Of a stretch of 44,805 bases of DNA, positions 10,199-19,203 are shown piece by piece. The position numbers and the translations under genes were made by a program. The notes beneath the pieces are model-generated. The model was given only the letters and a program-made list of their open reading frames with translations. It had not been told where the DNA came from and made no database searches. The DNA is from Chitinophagaceae bacterium. GTDB lineage: Bacteria > Bacteroidota > Bacteroidia > Chitinophagales > Chitinophagaceae. Numbering within the stretch: the first letter of the stretch is position 1; each line of letters opens with the position of its first letter. Location: NCBI GenBank assembly GCA_947447265.1, contig CANFKC010000042.1, positions 1 to 44,805 on the forward strand, written 5' to 3'.

Positions 10199-11074
10199 CT
10201 ACCTTACCACCAGAAACTTCTGGCTCGAAGAAATGCCACCATTCACCATAATATTATAAATATAGGTTCCTGCTGCCAGCTGTGAATTATCTAAAAGTAT
10301 AACGCCGAATTTAGTATCTACCTGGTAGCTTTTAATGCAGCGGCCACTCATATCATACAATTTTAGTTCAGCCAGATCTACACCCGCTGGCAACGTAAAC
10401 GTAATTTTTAACTGGTCTTTTGAAGGATTAGGAATGGGTTGCGATATGATTGAACCAGGATCGTAGTTTTTTGCAAGGCCTAGTGTTCTGAAGTAGTTTT
10501 CAAAAGGAAGGCTTCCCGGAAGTGCATATACATCAGCACCTGTTGTAGTGGTAACATACGCATGGAAATTACCAAATGAATCGCCGTGAACATTGAAAGA
10601 TGAAACACAAAAATCATCTACATTTAAAATAGAGTCCATTATGGTGCCTTGCTCATTAATTACAAGAATTTTTGACGGTCGTGCGGTAGCTGTGTAGGAG
10701 CTATCATAGTACAAGACGGCCGCCTCCAAAAATGTATCTAAATTAAATAGCTCCTCCGAAGGATAGAAAATGCCGATTGTCTGGCCCTGTTCCCTGTTAA
10801 AATTAAATACTCCTTCATAATTTATGACATGCGGACATGGAATCATTTTCCAGAAACTATAATCCATGTTGTAAAAGAATAAGGTATCGCCGACACCCAT
10901 TCCCCCACCGTTCTGATCGCGCATTGTTAGAATTTTCTTTCCAGATCTACTGAGGTTCACCTCCGTAATTTCAGTGTATTGTGGACCAGCATAATGGTGT
11001 GCCAGAGTCATCTGAGCGCAAGCATTCTGTAAATTTGCTATCAGAACAGCAAGAATGAAAATAAGCTTTTTCAT
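10199..11074 (-). CDS. T9SS cargo protein of unknown function
   Basis: The chosen start is the ATG at 11072-11074 (MKKLIFILAVLIANL), which begins a clean signal peptide and has an AAAGGTGAT ribosome-binding sequence upstream. A longer in-frame start 25 codons earlier would bury the signal peptide behind charged residues and is less likely. The 291-residue product has a middle region of unknown fold (about 25-210). It ends in a T9SS type A sorting domain (about 215-291) with a PIPNPSKDQLKITF stretch, a KLYDMSGR strand and an AAGTYIYNI motif. It is expected on the cell surface or secreted. No catalytic motif is recognised. Confidence 0.75.
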   Translation of the reverse strand: MKKLIFILAVLIANLQNACAQMTLAHHYAGPQYTEITEVNLSRSGKKILTMRDQNGGGMGVGDTLFFYNMDYSFWKMIPCPHVINYEGVFNFNREQGQTIGIFYPSEELFNLDTFLEAAVLYYDSSYTATARPSKILVINEQGTIMDSILNVDDFCVSSFNVHGDSFGNFHAYVTTTTGADVYALPGSLPFENYFRTLGLAKNYDPGSIISQPIPNPSKDQLKITFTLPAGVDLAELKLYDMSGRCIKSYQVDTKFGVILLDNSQLAAGTYIYNIMVNGGISSSQKFLVVR

Positions 11075-11224
11075 AATATCACCTTTCCGACGAAGATAAT
11101 GAATTAGCCTTAATGTGCACATCTTACATATAATCAATACAGTATGCACATTGCGTGTTAATAAATAATTCAGCGATTACGGCTAAAAAGAAATTATTCC
11201 CTGCGCTTTTATAAGAGCAAATAT

Positions 11225-11232
11225 TATCTTTG
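11225..11232 (+). promoter_or_regulatory. Bacteroidota -7 box upstream of sdhC
   Basis: TATCTTTG matches the TAnnTTTG consensus used by the Bacteroidota primary sigma factor and lies 43 bp before the sdhC ATG. A convincing -33 TTTG is not visible at the expected distance, so only the -7 element is called. Confidence 0.45.
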
Positions 11233-11275
11233 CAGTACAAATTCATTTTTCTACACAAAACTTAGCCGGATTCGC

Positions 11276-11944
11276 ATGAACTGGAAACAATCTTTCAGCA
11301 CTTCCATCGGGAAGAAACTTCAAATGTCATTAACAGGTTTATTCCTAATTCTATTCCTACTCGTCCATTGCTACGTTAACGCCCAGATATTTTACATGGA
11401 TGGCGGCGTAAGATTTAACGAAGCGGCTCACTTTATGGGCACCAACGCCTTGATACGTACCGTTGAAATAGGCCTCTTCGGGTTTCTTTTCCTGCACATT
11501 ATACAAGGGTTAATGTTATACAGCGCCAACAGGAGTAAAAGAAAAAGTCGCTACGCTGTTAGCGCTGGTAATGCTACCAGCAAATGGTACAGCCGCAGCA
11601 TGGCTTTACTCGGCACATTAATATTGCTGTTCCTGGTAATGCACCTTTCAAAATTCTGGGCACCTAACCGTTTCTCTCAATTGACTACAGGCGAAGAAAG
11701 GCCTCTATTTACCATGATGAGGGATGAATTCCAGACTGCATGGGTTGTGGGTGTTTATGTTTTAGGTTGCGTTTCTTTAGGCTGGCATCTGGTACATGGC
11801 TTCTACAGCGCATTCCAGACGCTGGGTCTTGGCACAAACAAATACAAAGGTCTTATTAAGAGTATCGGTGTTGCATTTTCAATCATCGTTCCATTGATAT
11901 TTGCTTTAATGCCGATTGCATTCTTTATGCAGTGGGTTAAATAA
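11276..11944 (+). CDS. sdhC: Succinate dehydrogenase/fumarate reductase cytochrome b subunit
   Basis: A 222-residue polytopic membrane protein with about five transmembrane helices and several helix-embedded His residues (LVHCYVNAQ, LFLHIIQG, VMHLSKFW, GWHLVHGFY). This is the pattern of one-subunit, diheme cytochrome b anchors of class B succinate:quinone oxidoreductases. It anchors SdhA and SdhB to the inner membrane and passes electrons to quinone (menaquinone in Bacteroidota, from family knowledge). It is the first gene of the sdh set, with sdhA starting 69 bp downstream. The start MNWKQSFSTSIGKKLQMSLTG agrees with family N-termini. No sdhD is present or expected. Confidence 0.93.
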   Translation: MNWKQSFSTSIGKKLQMSLTGLFLILFLLVHCYVNAQIFYMDGGVRFNEAAHFMGTNALIRTVEIGLFGFLFLHIIQGLMLYSANRSKRKSRYAVSAGNATSKWYSRSMALLGTLILLFLVMHLSKFWAPNRFSQLTTGEERPLFTMMRDEFQTAWVVGVYVLGCVSLGWHLVHGFYSAFQTLGLGTNKYKGLIKSIGVAFSIIVPLIFALMPIAFFMQWVK

Positions 11945-12013
11945 GGCAAAAAACACCTGTGGATACCCGCTATTGTAATTTTAATTTTTACTTTTTGATT
12001 TTTTCCTTTCGAT

Positions 12014-13990
12014 ATGGCACTTAATTCTAAGATACCTGCAGGTCCGTTAGACAAAAAATGGACAACATACAAATCTACTTGTAAGCTGGTAAACCCGGCA
12101 AACAAGCGCTCCCTGGAAATAATTGTTGTTGGAACCGGTCTGGCCGGTGCTTCTGCAGCAGCTTCTCTCGGAGAAATGGGTTACAAGGTTAAAGCATTTT
12201 GCTTCCAGGATAGCCCACGCCGTGCGCACTCTATTGCTGCGCAAGGTGGTATCAATGCCGCAAAAAACTACCAGAATGATGGTGATAGTACTTATCGCCT
12301 GTTTTACGATACTATTAAAGGTGGTGACTACCGTGCCCGTGAAGGCAATGTACATCGCCTTGCTGAAGTAAGTGCTAACATTATTGACCAATGCGTTGCA
12401 GCTGGTGTGCCGTTTGCACGTGAATATGGTGGTTTGCTGAGTAACCGTTCTTTCGGTGGTACACAGGTACAACGTACTTTCTACGCCGCAGGCCAAACTG
12501 GTCAGCAATTGTTGATTGGTGCTTACCAGGGTCTGGAGCGCCAGGTAGCGCTTGGTACCGTTGAAATGCATTCCCGCCACGAAATGCTGGATGTCGTAAT
12601 GGTTGACGGTAAAGCCCGTGGTATCATTGCACGTAACCTGGTTACAGGCGAACTGGAGCGTCACTTCGGCCATGCAGTTTTATTATGCACAGGTGGTTAT
12701 GGTAACGTATTCTATCTTTCAACAAATGCTATGGGCAGTAACGTAACTGCTGCATGGAAGGCACATAAACAAGGTGCTTATTTCGGTAACCCTTGCTTCA
12801 CTCAGATCCACCCAACCTGTATTCCGGTTAGTGGTGACCACCAGTCGAAACTGACATTAATGTCTGAATCACTGCGTAATGATGGTCGTATCTGGGTACC
12901 GAAGGCAAAGGGCGACAACCGTAAACCAACCGATATACCTGAAGAAGAGCGCGACTACTACCTGGAAAGGCGCTACCCTGCCTTCGGTAACCTCGTTCCT
13001 CGTGACGTAGCCAGTCGCGCAGCTAAAGAGCGTTGTGATGCGGGTTATGGCGTAGGTTCTTCTAAAATGGCAGTATATCTTGATTTCCAGGCCGCAATTG
13101 AGCGTTATGGAAAAATTGATGCCAACAAACAAGGTAAGCACAATGCAACAAAAGAGGAAATTATAGTTTTAGGCAAAGATGTTGTAAAATCGAAATACGG
13201 CAATTTGTTCGAAATGTATGAAAAGATAACAGGCGAGAATCCTTACGAATTACCAATGCGTATCTACCCCGCCGTTCACTATACCATGGGCGGTTTGTGG
13301 GTCGATTATGAATTGATGACTACCGTACCAGGATTGTATGCATTAGGTGAAGCTAACTTCAGCGATCATGGTGCTAACCGCTTAGGTGCGTCTGCATTGA
13401 TGCAGGGACTGGCTGATGGCTACTTCGTTATCCCTTACACCTTAGGTAACAATCTCGCTGACGATATTCGAACCAAAGCTATCTCTACCGACCACCCTGC
13501 CTTCGCCGCTGCTGAAAAAGAAGTGAGCGACCGTATTAACAAATTGATGGGGATTAAGGGCACCAAGAGCGTGGAAAGTTTCCACAAGCGCCTGGGCAAG
13601 ATAATCTGGGACAAGTGCGGTATGGGCCGTAATGAAAAAGGATTGAAAGAAGCGATACAGGAAGTAAGGGCACTAAAGAAAGAGTTCTGGAGTGATGTTC
13701 GTGTACCTGGAGATATTAAAGAATACAACCCTGAATTAGATAAAGCAGGCCGTGTTGCTGACTTTATCGAACTGGGCGAATTAATGTGCATCGATGCCCT
13801 TAACCGTAACGAAAGCTGCGGTGGCCACTTCCGCGAGGAATACCAGACAGAGGACGGAGAAGCATTGCGTGATGACGAAAAGTACATGTACGTAGCTGCC
13901 TGGGAATACAAAGGTGACGGCAATTTTGAAATGCACAAAGAAGACCTCGTGTATGATGTTGTTCACCCTAGTGCACGTTCTTACAAATAA
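12014..13990 (+). CDS. sdhA: Succinate dehydrogenase flavoprotein subunit
   Basis: A 658-residue flavoprotein that oxidises succinate to fumarate in the TCA cycle, or can do the reverse. A dinucleotide-binding loop [20 protein letters not shown] (38-57) precedes the [14 protein letters not shown] segment, whose His72 is the expected site of covalent FAD attachment. Substrate and active-site signatures follow: the Arg/His-rich HPTCIP region, [13 protein letters not shown], and a C-terminal segment beginning [15 protein letters not shown]. Length and order fit the class B enzyme of Bacteroidota. It lies between sdhC and an inserted four-helix-bundle gene, with sdhB following; all are on the same strand. 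The last bases of the gene overlap the first repeat word of that insert. Confidence 0.95.
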   Translation: MALNSKIPAGPLDKKWTTYKSTCKLVNPANKRSLEIIVVGTGLAGASAAASLGEMGYKVKAFCFQDSPRRAHSIAAQGGINAAKNYQNDGDSTYRLFYDTIKGGDYRAREGNVHRLAEVSANIIDQCVAAGVPFAREYGGLLSNRSFGGTQVQRTFYAAGQTGQQLLIGAYQGLERQVALGTVEMHSRHEMLDVVMVDGKARGIIARNLVTGELERHFGHAVLLCTGGYGNVFYLSTNAMGSNVTAAWKAHKQGAYFGNPCFTQIHPTCIPVSGDHQSKLTLMSESLRNDGRIWVPKAKGDNRKPTDIPEEERDYYLERRYPAFGNLVPRDVASRAAKERCDAGYGVGSSKMAVYLDFQAAIERYGKIDANKQGKHNATKEEIIVLGKDVVKSKYGNLFEMYEKITGENPYELPMRIYPAVHYTMGGLWVDYELMTTVPGLYALGEANFSDHGANRLGASALMQGLADGYFVIPYTLGNNLADDIRTKAISTDHPAFAAAEKEVSDRINKLMGIKGTKSVESFHKRLGKIIWDKCGMGRNEKGLKEAIQEVRALKKEFWSDVRVPGDIKEYNPELDKAGRVADFIELGELMCIDALNRNESCGGHFREEYQTEDGEALRDDEKYMYVAAWEYKGDGNFEMHKEDLVYDVVHPSARSYK

Positions 13991-14030
13991 TTCGACAATT
14001 TGCCAATTCGGCAATTTGACAATTGAGTAA
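13989..14030 (+). repeat. Left flanking repeat of the four-helix-bundle cassette
   Basis: This stretch contains the words AATTCGACAATT (13989-14000), TTCGGCAATTTG and CAATTTGACAATTGAGTAA (14012-14030). The same words recur in inverted orientation on the far side of the small gene (14428-14463). The first word starts inside the sdhA stop codon. Part of the repeat can also fold on itself (TTGCC...GGCAA). Confidence 0.65.
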
Positions 14031-14053
14031 TGCAGTAATTTTGAAATTTGAGA

Positions 14054-14404
14054 ATGGATAGGGAGAATGTAATATTGACAAAGACCATCAATTTTTCTCT
14101 GGAAATTATCAAATATGTTGAACTGCTAGAAGAAAAAAGAAAGTTTGTAATTGCAAACCAGTTATTAAAATCAGGAACGTCAATAGGTGCGAATGTGCAC
14201 GAAGCACAGAATGCCGAAAGCAAGAACGATTTTATACATAAGTTTAAGATTGCAGCAAAAGAAATTGAAGAAACTAAATATTGGCTGGTACTTTGTAAGA
14301 ATTCAAACAGTTACCCTGATTGCATCTTGTTGGAGCAGCAGCTTTTAGAAATAGATAGAATAGTAACAAAAATAATCTCGACTAGTAAAACGCAAGGTAA
14401 GTAA
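14054..14404 (+). CDS. Four-helix-bundle protein (23S rRNA intervening-sequence type)
   Basis: A 116-residue all-helical protein matching the four-helix-bundle family first found in intervening sequences of 23S rRNA genes (TIGR02436-like). The signature stretch is ANQLLKSGTSIGANVHEAQ, followed by a helix with SKNDFIHKFKIAAKEIEETK and then YWLVLCKNS. The ATG at 14054 is preferred over an upstream TTG. It sits between sdhA and sdhB on the same strand, where no such gene belongs, and is flanked by inverted repeats. Members of the family are widespread and often single-copy cassettes in odd genomic places; their biochemical role is unknown. It would be co-transcribed with sdh. Confidence 0.85.
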   Translation: MDRENVILTKTINFSLEIIKYVELLEEKRKFVIANQLLKSGTSIGANVHEAQNAESKNDFIHKFKIAAKEIEETKYWLVLCKNSNSYPDCILLEQQLLEIDRIVTKIISTSKTQGK

Positions 14405-14427
14405 TTAGATAATTTACTAATAACCTC

Positions 14428-14463
14428 ATTGCCGAATTGTCGAATTTACTAATTGTCAAATTG
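14428..14463 (-). repeat. Right flanking repeat of the four-helix-bundle cassette
   Basis: Read on the minus strand, this stretch gives CAATTTGACAATTAGTAA (14463-14446) and AATTCGACAATTCGGCAAT (14446-14428). These are the same two words as in the left flank at 13989-14030, so the gene between them is bracketed by inverted repeats. The right edge is 5 bp from the sdhB start. Confidence 0.65.
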
Positions 14464-14468
14464 ATTTT

Positions 14469-15242
14469 ATGCAACATTACCACATGAACCTCACTTTAAA
14501 AGTGTGGAAACAGAAGAACAACAAGGCTCAGGGCGCTTTTGAAACTTTTAAGGTAAGCAACATTTCTTCGGAAATGTCTTTCCTGGAGATGTTTGATGTA
14601 TTGAATGAGCAGTTAGTTGCAGAAGGTAAAGAGCCAGTGGCATTCGACCATGATTGCCGTGAAGGTATTTGCGGTATGTGTAGTATGTACATTAATGGTC
14701 GCGCTCATGGCCCATGGACACACAATACTACCTGCCAGTTGCACATGCGCGAGTATAAAGATGGTGATACTATTGTGGTAGAGCCATGGCGCGCTGATGC
14801 TTTCCCGGTTATTAAAGACCTGGTTGTTGACCGTTCATCTTTCGACCGTATTATACAGGCAGGTGGTTACATTTCTGTAAATACAGGTAATGCTGTTGAT
14901 GCGAACGCACTCCCTATTGAAAAACAAAAAGCTGACGATTCATTTGCTGCAGCTATGTGTATTGGTTGCGGTGCCTGTGTTGCGGCCTGCCCTAACGCAT
15001 CAGCAATGCTGTTCGTTTCGGCGAAAGTATCGCACCTTGCATTGTTACCACAAGGCGAACCAGAACGCAAGACACGTGCGTTCAATATGGTAAACCAGAT
15101 GGATACAGAAGGTTTCGGTAGCTGTACCAATATTGGTGCATGTGAGGCTGAGTGCCCTAAAGGCATCTCGCTCGAAAACATTGCACGCCTGAACCGTGAG
15201 TATATTGGTTCAATCTTCTCCGGAAGTGCAAATCATTCTTAA
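14469..15242 (+). CDS. sdhB: Succinate dehydrogenase iron-sulfur subunit
   Basis: A 257-residue electron-transfer subunit linking the SdhA flavin to the SdhC cytochrome b. Ligands for all three clusters are visible: the 2Fe-2S set C63, C68, C71 and C89 (CREGICGMC then C); the 4Fe-4S set C164, C167 and C170 in CIGCGAC; and the remaining Cys residues C174, C219, C225 and C229 completing the 3Fe-4S and 4Fe-4S sites (ending CEAECP). Length fits the family. The start is taken at ATG 14469; a second ATG at 14484 (MNLTLKVW) is possible, and neither has a good Shine-Dalgarno. It is separated from sdhA by 478 bp holding the four-helix-bundle cassette. Confidence 0.94.
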   Translation: MQHYHMNLTLKVWKQKNNKAQGAFETFKVSNISSEMSFLEMFDVLNEQLVAEGKEPVAFDHDCREGICGMCSMYINGRAHGPWTHNTTCQLHMREYKDGDTIVVEPWRADAFPVIKDLVVDRSSFDRIIQAGGYISVNTGNAVDANALPIEKQKADDSFAAAMCIGCGACVAACPNASAMLFVSAKVSHLALLPQGEPERKTRAFNMVNQMDTEGFGSCTNIGACEAECPKGISLENIARLNREYIGSIFSGSANHS

Positions 15243-15262
15243 TTGAAAACTTTAGTATAAAC

Positions 15263-15300
15263 AATAAGAGCCGCTCCTACGAGTGGCTCTTATTATTTTC
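15263..15300. terminator. Probably bidirectional terminator after sdhB
   Basis: A perfect 10-bp stem, AATAAGAGCC (15263-15272) with GGCTCTTATT (15285-15294), followed by a T-rich stretch. It lies between convergent genes, sdhB (+) and the unknown gene ending at 15318 (-), and can serve both. Confidence 0.85.
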
Positions 15301-15317
15301 GGTTACGGGTAACGATG

Positions 15318-15827
15318 CTATCGTATGACGGTAATCGGAAAAGCCCTATCGATGCCTAATTGCTTCCTTATAAAAACCTGGTTACAAGCAGTACCATTCA
15401 TTACTGCGACATGGTCTGCCTTATCCTTAAGGCACGAAAGAAATTGCAGCGTTTTGTGTTGCTTTTCGAAATCAACCGAAGTCATAGCAATGCCTTCAAT
15501 AGGATTGCCAATCGCATATCGGTTGTCGAGCTGCCCCTTGTATTCAAAAACCAAACCTTCCGGCATTTTCGTTTCATAAGCCGCATAGTACCTTGCCAAC
15601 AGTTCCCTATCAAAATGCTTCATCTGGTCAATTGTAGTGAATTCAGCGTGAGCAAACGGGGCCGATTTTAATACTCCAAGTGGTCGCCTGATATACATAT
15701 CCAGCCCTTCCACCTTCTCTACCACATTGAGTTCACCGGTAACGGCTCCCGATAGCTGGTCAAAATAATCTAAACGTATTTCACTGAATATTTCGCCATT
15801 ACTGTAAACGGTAAGCTGCCTGTCCAT
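15318..15827 (-). CDS. Conserved-looking hypothetical cytoplasmic protein
   Basis: About 169 residues, read from ATG 15825-15827 (MDRQLTVYSNGEIFSEIRL); an ATG 11 codons earlier is also open, and neither has a strong ribosome-binding site. There is no signal peptide or membrane segment. The composition is that of a normal soluble protein, with a YIRRPLGVLKSAPFAHAEF stretch and a compact C-terminus (NQVFIRKQLGIDRAFPITVIR). I do not recognise a family. It is convergent with sdhB and divergent from the TonB-dependent receptor gene, with about 106 bp between the two start codons, so it may share a regulatory region with that receptor. Confidence 0.65.
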   Translation of the reverse strand: MDRQLTVYSNGEIFSEIRLDYFDQLSGAVTGELNVVEKVEGLDMYIRRPLGVLKSAPFAHAEFTTIDQMKHFDRELLARYYAAYETKMPEGLVFEYKGQLDNRYAIGNPIEGIAMTSVDFEKQHKTLQFLSCLKDKADHVAVMNGTACNQVFIRKQLGIDRAFPITVIR

Positions 15828-15895
15828 GTTTTTATGTTGACTTAGGTAAAATTGCAACACTAAAGCTACAAGCTTTGCGCCGATATAAAAACCAA

Positions 15896-15927
15896 TTTGG
15901 CATACTTTAGCGAATAACCTTATTTTG
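15896..15927 (+). promoter_or_regulatory. Near-consensus Bacteroidota promoter for the first TonB receptor
   Basis: TTTG (15896-15899) is followed after 20 bp by TTATTTTG (15920-15927), close to the TTTG-N19-TAnnTTTG pattern with one mismatch in the -7 box. The ATG is only 6 bp further on, so the leader would be very short. Confidence 0.35.
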
Positions 15928-15933
15928 CAGTGT

Positions 15934-17943
15934 ATGAAGACTCACCTGTTCGTTCTCAGTTTACTGGCGTTTACCAACAGTTTCGCGCAGGATAAAAAAA
16001 CGGTTGACACAAGCACCCTGAAGGAGGTTGTTGTCAGCGGCTTTATACCTATCGACACCAAAAGCACATCGCTGAACATTGAGCCTTATTCGCTAAAACA
16101 GATCAACGAAAAGAACCCGCTAAACCTGTCAGATGCATTAGCTAAAATACCGGGTATTTCTCAAATGACCACGGGTAATTCCATATCAAAACCTGTAATA
16201 CGGGGCTTGTATGGCAACAGGATCCTGGTGCTGTTTTCTGGGCTTCGCTTTGATAACCAGCAGTGGCAGGACGAACACGGGCTTGGCCTTTCGCAAATCG
16301 GTATTGACCGTGTAGAAGTGATAAAGGGGCCGGCATCTTTGCTATATGGTTCTGATGCGCTGGGAGGTGTGATCAATATTATTGAAGAAAAACCGACGCA
16401 GGAAGGCAAGAAACTGGATTTCGGGGTACAGGCATTTTCTAATACACTGGGTACGCTCACCAATATTGGTTATAGCAATAGGAAGGGCAATAAATGGAAA
16501 CGTCTGAGAATAGGATTCGAGAATCATGCTGATTATGCAGATGGTAACGGTGACAGGGTGCTTAATTCGCGTAACAAAGGTTACTATTTAAAGGCAGGTT
16601 GGGGTTTTGAAAAAGCAAAGTGGATACAGGAAAACAGCTACAACTTTTCTTACAACCAATTCGGCTTTATTATGCCCGACCTGAATACAGTATTTACTGC
16701 CGATGACCGTTTCAGCAGGAGTATGGCTGGCCCACACCACAATGTTATCCTGAACATGATCAGTTCTCAGAATACATTTTTCCTCAAAAAATCGACGTTG
16801 AAACTGAATGCGGGCATACAGTCAAATGTAAGGATGGAAGATGAAGGTGGAGGGCAAATTAGCCTGAATATGCACCTGCTATCCGGCCTGCAAAACCTGA
16901 AGTGGGAAAAGAAGCTCGGTAAGCGCACATCGTTTGTTGGCAACCAGCAATTCACGTATGAAAACAACACCAACTATGGCGGCCGCATAATTATACCGGA
17001 CGCCACCTTTATTGAAGGTAACCTTTCGGGTTACTTTAAAGTGAAATGGGATAAGGTAATTGTAGAAACCGGCCTTGGCGGTAACTATAAATACATAAAA
17101 ACTATAGCCACACGCCACCTGAATATGCCTGGAGATAAAATTCAACCCTTTGCTAACGACCGCACTACGGGTAATGGCATGATAGGTATAGTTTACAACC
17201 CCAACAGTTGGTTTTCTATTAAAACAAACACTGCTACAGGGTTCCGCTCGCCCAACCTGGCAGAATTATCTTCAAACGGATTACACGAAGGCGTGTACCG
17301 GTATGAATTTGGCGACCCAAATCTAAAATCTGAGCAAAACCTGAATACTGACCTCACCCTTGAAATAGACCGGCAACAACTATTTTTTTCCGCTTCGGTA
17401 TTTAACGATGTTTTCAATAATTATGTATACCTCTCCCCTACTTCCAACAAATTTTACGGCTTCCCTGTGTTTAAATATATGCAGCAAGATGCCACTTTGC
17501 TTGGAGGCGAATGCCTGCTGGTGTTAAAACCTGCGTTTATTAAAAACATTGAATTGAAAGAGGGATTCACCTACACTAAAGGGACCTTGAAAGACGACGG
17601 TAACCTGCCTTTTATACCAGCGGCAAGATTCACTTCAGCTATCAGGTTAGAGAAAAAGCTCAGGGGCAAGATAAGCCGGGTGTTTGCTGAGCCAGAATAT
17701 ATCTATGTTATGAAGCAAGACCTCCCTGCGCGCTTTGAAACAGGGACAGGCAGCTATTACCTGCTTAATTTCACTTCAGGTATTACTGTGCCAGCAGCAA
17801 AAGGCAACTGGCAAATTGGGCTTACGGCTACAAACATTACGAACAATATCTATACTGACCACCTTTCCAGATTAAAATATTACGGATTATACAATCAAGG
17901 TATTAACTTCGTGCTTTCGGCAAGAAAAGATATTAAATGGTAA
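15934..17943 (+). CDS. TonB-dependent outer membrane receptor
   Basis: A 669-residue receptor starting at ATG 15934 with the signal peptide MKTHLFVLSLLAFTNSFAQ; a TTG three codons upstream is rejected. A TonB-box-like LKEVVVSGF near the mature N-terminus leads into a plug domain (SDALAKIPGISQ, SKPVIRGLYGNRILVL, RVEVIKGPASLLYGSDALGG), and the rest is beta-barrel ending in an aromatic residue (KDIKW). It imports a substrate across the outer membrane using TonB energy. It shares the NQQWQDEHGLGL motif with the second receptor in this window (EGQQWGDEHGIEI). This resembles the ZnuD/OprC-like group whose known members take up metals, but the substrate here is not established. It lacks an N-terminal carboxypeptidase-regulatory-like domain and is not of SusC size. 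Its end overlaps the next gene by 7 bp. Confidence 0.88.
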   Translation: MKTHLFVLSLLAFTNSFAQDKKTVDTSTLKEVVVSGFIPIDTKSTSLNIEPYSLKQINEKNPLNLSDALAKIPGISQMTTGNSISKPVIRGLYGNRILVLFSGLRFDNQQWQDEHGLGLSQIGIDRVEVIKGPASLLYGSDALGGVINIIEEKPTQEGKKLDFGVQAFSNTLGTLTNIGYSNRKGNKWKRLRIGFENHADYADGNGDRVLNSRNKGYYLKAGWGFEKAKWIQENSYNFSYNQFGFIMPDLNTVFTADDRFSRSMAGPHHNVILNMISSQNTFFLKKSTLKLNAGIQSNVRMEDEGGGQISLNMHLLSGLQNLKWEKKLGKRTSFVGNQQFTYENNTNYGGRIIIPDATFIEGNLSGYFKVKWDKVIVETGLGGNYKYIKTIATRHLNMPGDKIQPFANDRTTGNGMIGIVYNPNSWFSIKTNTATGFRSPNLAELSSNGLHEGVYRYEFGDPNLKSEQNLNTDLTLEIDRQQLFFSASVFNDVFNNYVYLSPTSNKFYGFPVFKYMQQDATLLGGECLLVLKPAFIKNIELKEGFTYTKGTLKDDGNLPFIPAARFTSAIRLEKKLRGKISRVFAEPEYIYVMKQDLPARFETGTGSYYLLNFTSGITVPAAKGNWQIGLTATNITNNIYTDHLSRLKYYGLYNQGINFVLSARKDIKW

Positions 17944-18464
17944 ACAAATTGGGGAAAAGGTTTTTTTCAGTATTCCTCGGGATAGTTGCACTGCAAATTA
18001 TCCTGCCATTTGTTATTTTCTGTGCAACGTCTGTTATGCACCAATACCGGGAAGCGGTTATGGCCGCTGAGACCTCGCACAGCGAACGTTATGTTACCTT
18101 CAGTATCAAAGCTAACGACCCTGACCTGGTAATGCACGATAACGAAGAGTTTTCGTTTAGGGGAAACTGGTACGATATTAAGGAGGTTGCGCTTCAAGAT
18201 GGCACGTATACCATTGTTGCATTGGCCGACGAACACGAAACTACATTACAGCAATTAAGCCACGAGCATCAGCTTGACAGTCACGATGCCACACAGCAGG
18301 TTAAAAAATTTGTACCCTTCTTTTTTATGTACTATCAGCAGCACCAGCAATGGAGCCTGCATAACGATTTTGCCAGTAATGCCCGCAACTTTGAATTGTA
18401 TAATGCCGTAACACTAAGCAGGCATTACAAGATCATTATTCCCCCACCCAATACAATAGCTTAA
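17937..18464 (+). CDS. His-rich single-pass membrane protein coupled to the TonB receptor
   Basis: A 175-residue protein with one N-terminal membrane segment (about 10-33), then a soluble domain. Ten His residues are present, four of them clustered at H100, H109, H111 and H116 (DEHETTLQQLSHEHQLDSH). The ATG overlaps the last codon and stop of the TonB-dependent receptor gene (ATGGTAA), so the two are translationally coupled. The topology suggests anchoring in the inner membrane with the domain in the periplasm. The His cluster could bind a metal, which would fit the receptor's metal-uptake-like family; this is inference. No named domain is recognised. Confidence 0.7.
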   Translation: MVNKLGKRFFSVFLGIVALQIILPFVIFCATSVMHQYREAVMAAETSHSERYVTFSIKANDPDLVMHDNEEFSFRGNWYDIKEVALQDGTYTIVALADEHETTLQQLSHEHQLDSHDATQQVKKFVPFFFMYYQQHQQWSLHNDFASNARNFELYNAVTLSRHYKIIIPPPNTIA

Positions 18465-18689
18465 TAACACTATTATTCCGGCTTACGCATCGCACTATCA
18501 CTGTTGCGGATGTTTGTATATACTGTCGCACATTTCAACCGTGCTACAGCTATGTAACAACTGATGCGCATCCATTCCAAAACAGGCTTTTGTCTGCTGT
18601 AAAATCACCACGCTAATCATTAGGGTGTGTAAGCCGGATTAATTCATTCCGAACCAAGTCATTTCTTAATCTCTAATAAATAAAAAACA
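18465..18689 (+). other. Intergenic stretch with a long-range inverted repeat
   Basis: There is no gene in these 225 bp. TCCGGCTTAC (18478-18487) and GTAAGCCGGA (18629-18638) are exact inverse copies about 140 bp apart. They could pair in a transcript and form the base of a structured leader before the lipoprotein gene. The loop shows no riboswitch class I can name. Confidence 0.3.
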
Positions 18690-19094
18690 ATGAAAAAGTT
18701 ATTTTCTATCCTGGCTGTAACAGCATCCCTCGTTTATTTTTCATCTTGCGAAAAAGATGAAGGCAAATTGCCGAATATCTCCTTCAAAACAGGCAGCTCT
18801 TATGTATCAACAAATATGACCGTTAAAAAGGATACCGTGTTAAATATCGGTATAACGGCATCAAAGGCAGAAGATAAAGACGTACTGACCACGTTTACCG
18901 GCACCGTCTCTTACGCGAGCGCCGCAGACAGCACACTGGTATCAGAATCACTATCTGGCTCTAACGCCAACAACTATACAAAAGATATTTCAATCAGGAC
19001 GCACAATGCTGCCGGCACTGAAAAATACACTTTTACAGTAGTTAACAAAGATGGTTTAAAGAACTCAGTAACCTTTACCCTGACAGTTAACTAA
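18690..19094 (+). CDS. Small lipoprotein of unknown function
   Basis: A 134-residue protein with a lipoprotein signal peptide ending YFSSC (acylated Cys at about 21), then CEKDEGKLPNISF. The mature part is a short beta-rich domain with alternating Thr, Ser and Val, a TTFTGTVSYAS segment and a C-terminus of EKYTFTVVNKDGLKNSVTF, resembling Ig-like or PKD-like folds. It is expected to be anchored in the outer membrane. It follows the TonB receptor and His-rich protein genes on the same strand after 225 bp and could be part of the same uptake locus, though the gap makes a separate promoter possible. Confidence 0.75.
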   Translation: MKKLFSILAVTASLVYFSSCEKDEGKLPNISFKTGSSYVSTNMTVKKDTVLNIGITASKAEDKDVLTTFTGTVSYASAADSTLVSESLSGSNANNYTKDISIRTHNAAGTEKYTFTVVNKDGLKNSVTFTLTVN

Positions 19095-19128
19095 GCTTTG
19101 AAATAAAAATGTTTGCGTGTAATAATAG

Positions 19129-19157
19129 AGCGGCGTCCTTTTTAGGGTGCCGCTTTT
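19129..19157 (+). terminator. Terminator after the small lipoprotein gene
   Basis: AGCGGC (19129-19134) pairs with GCCGCT (19149-19154), with inner CCT/AGG pairs, and the hairpin is followed by TTT. It lies 35 bp after the lipoprotein stop. Confidence 0.75.
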
Positions 19158-19203
19158 GCTTGTATTCTAGTTGAACTAACTAAAACAAATACGTCCCGAC
19201 GTA

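Noticed and set aside
12047-12673. Long minus-strand open frame (about 208 codons) inside sdhA
   Set aside because: It is fully antisense to a well-conserved gene, has no plausible start region and shows no family-like sequence.
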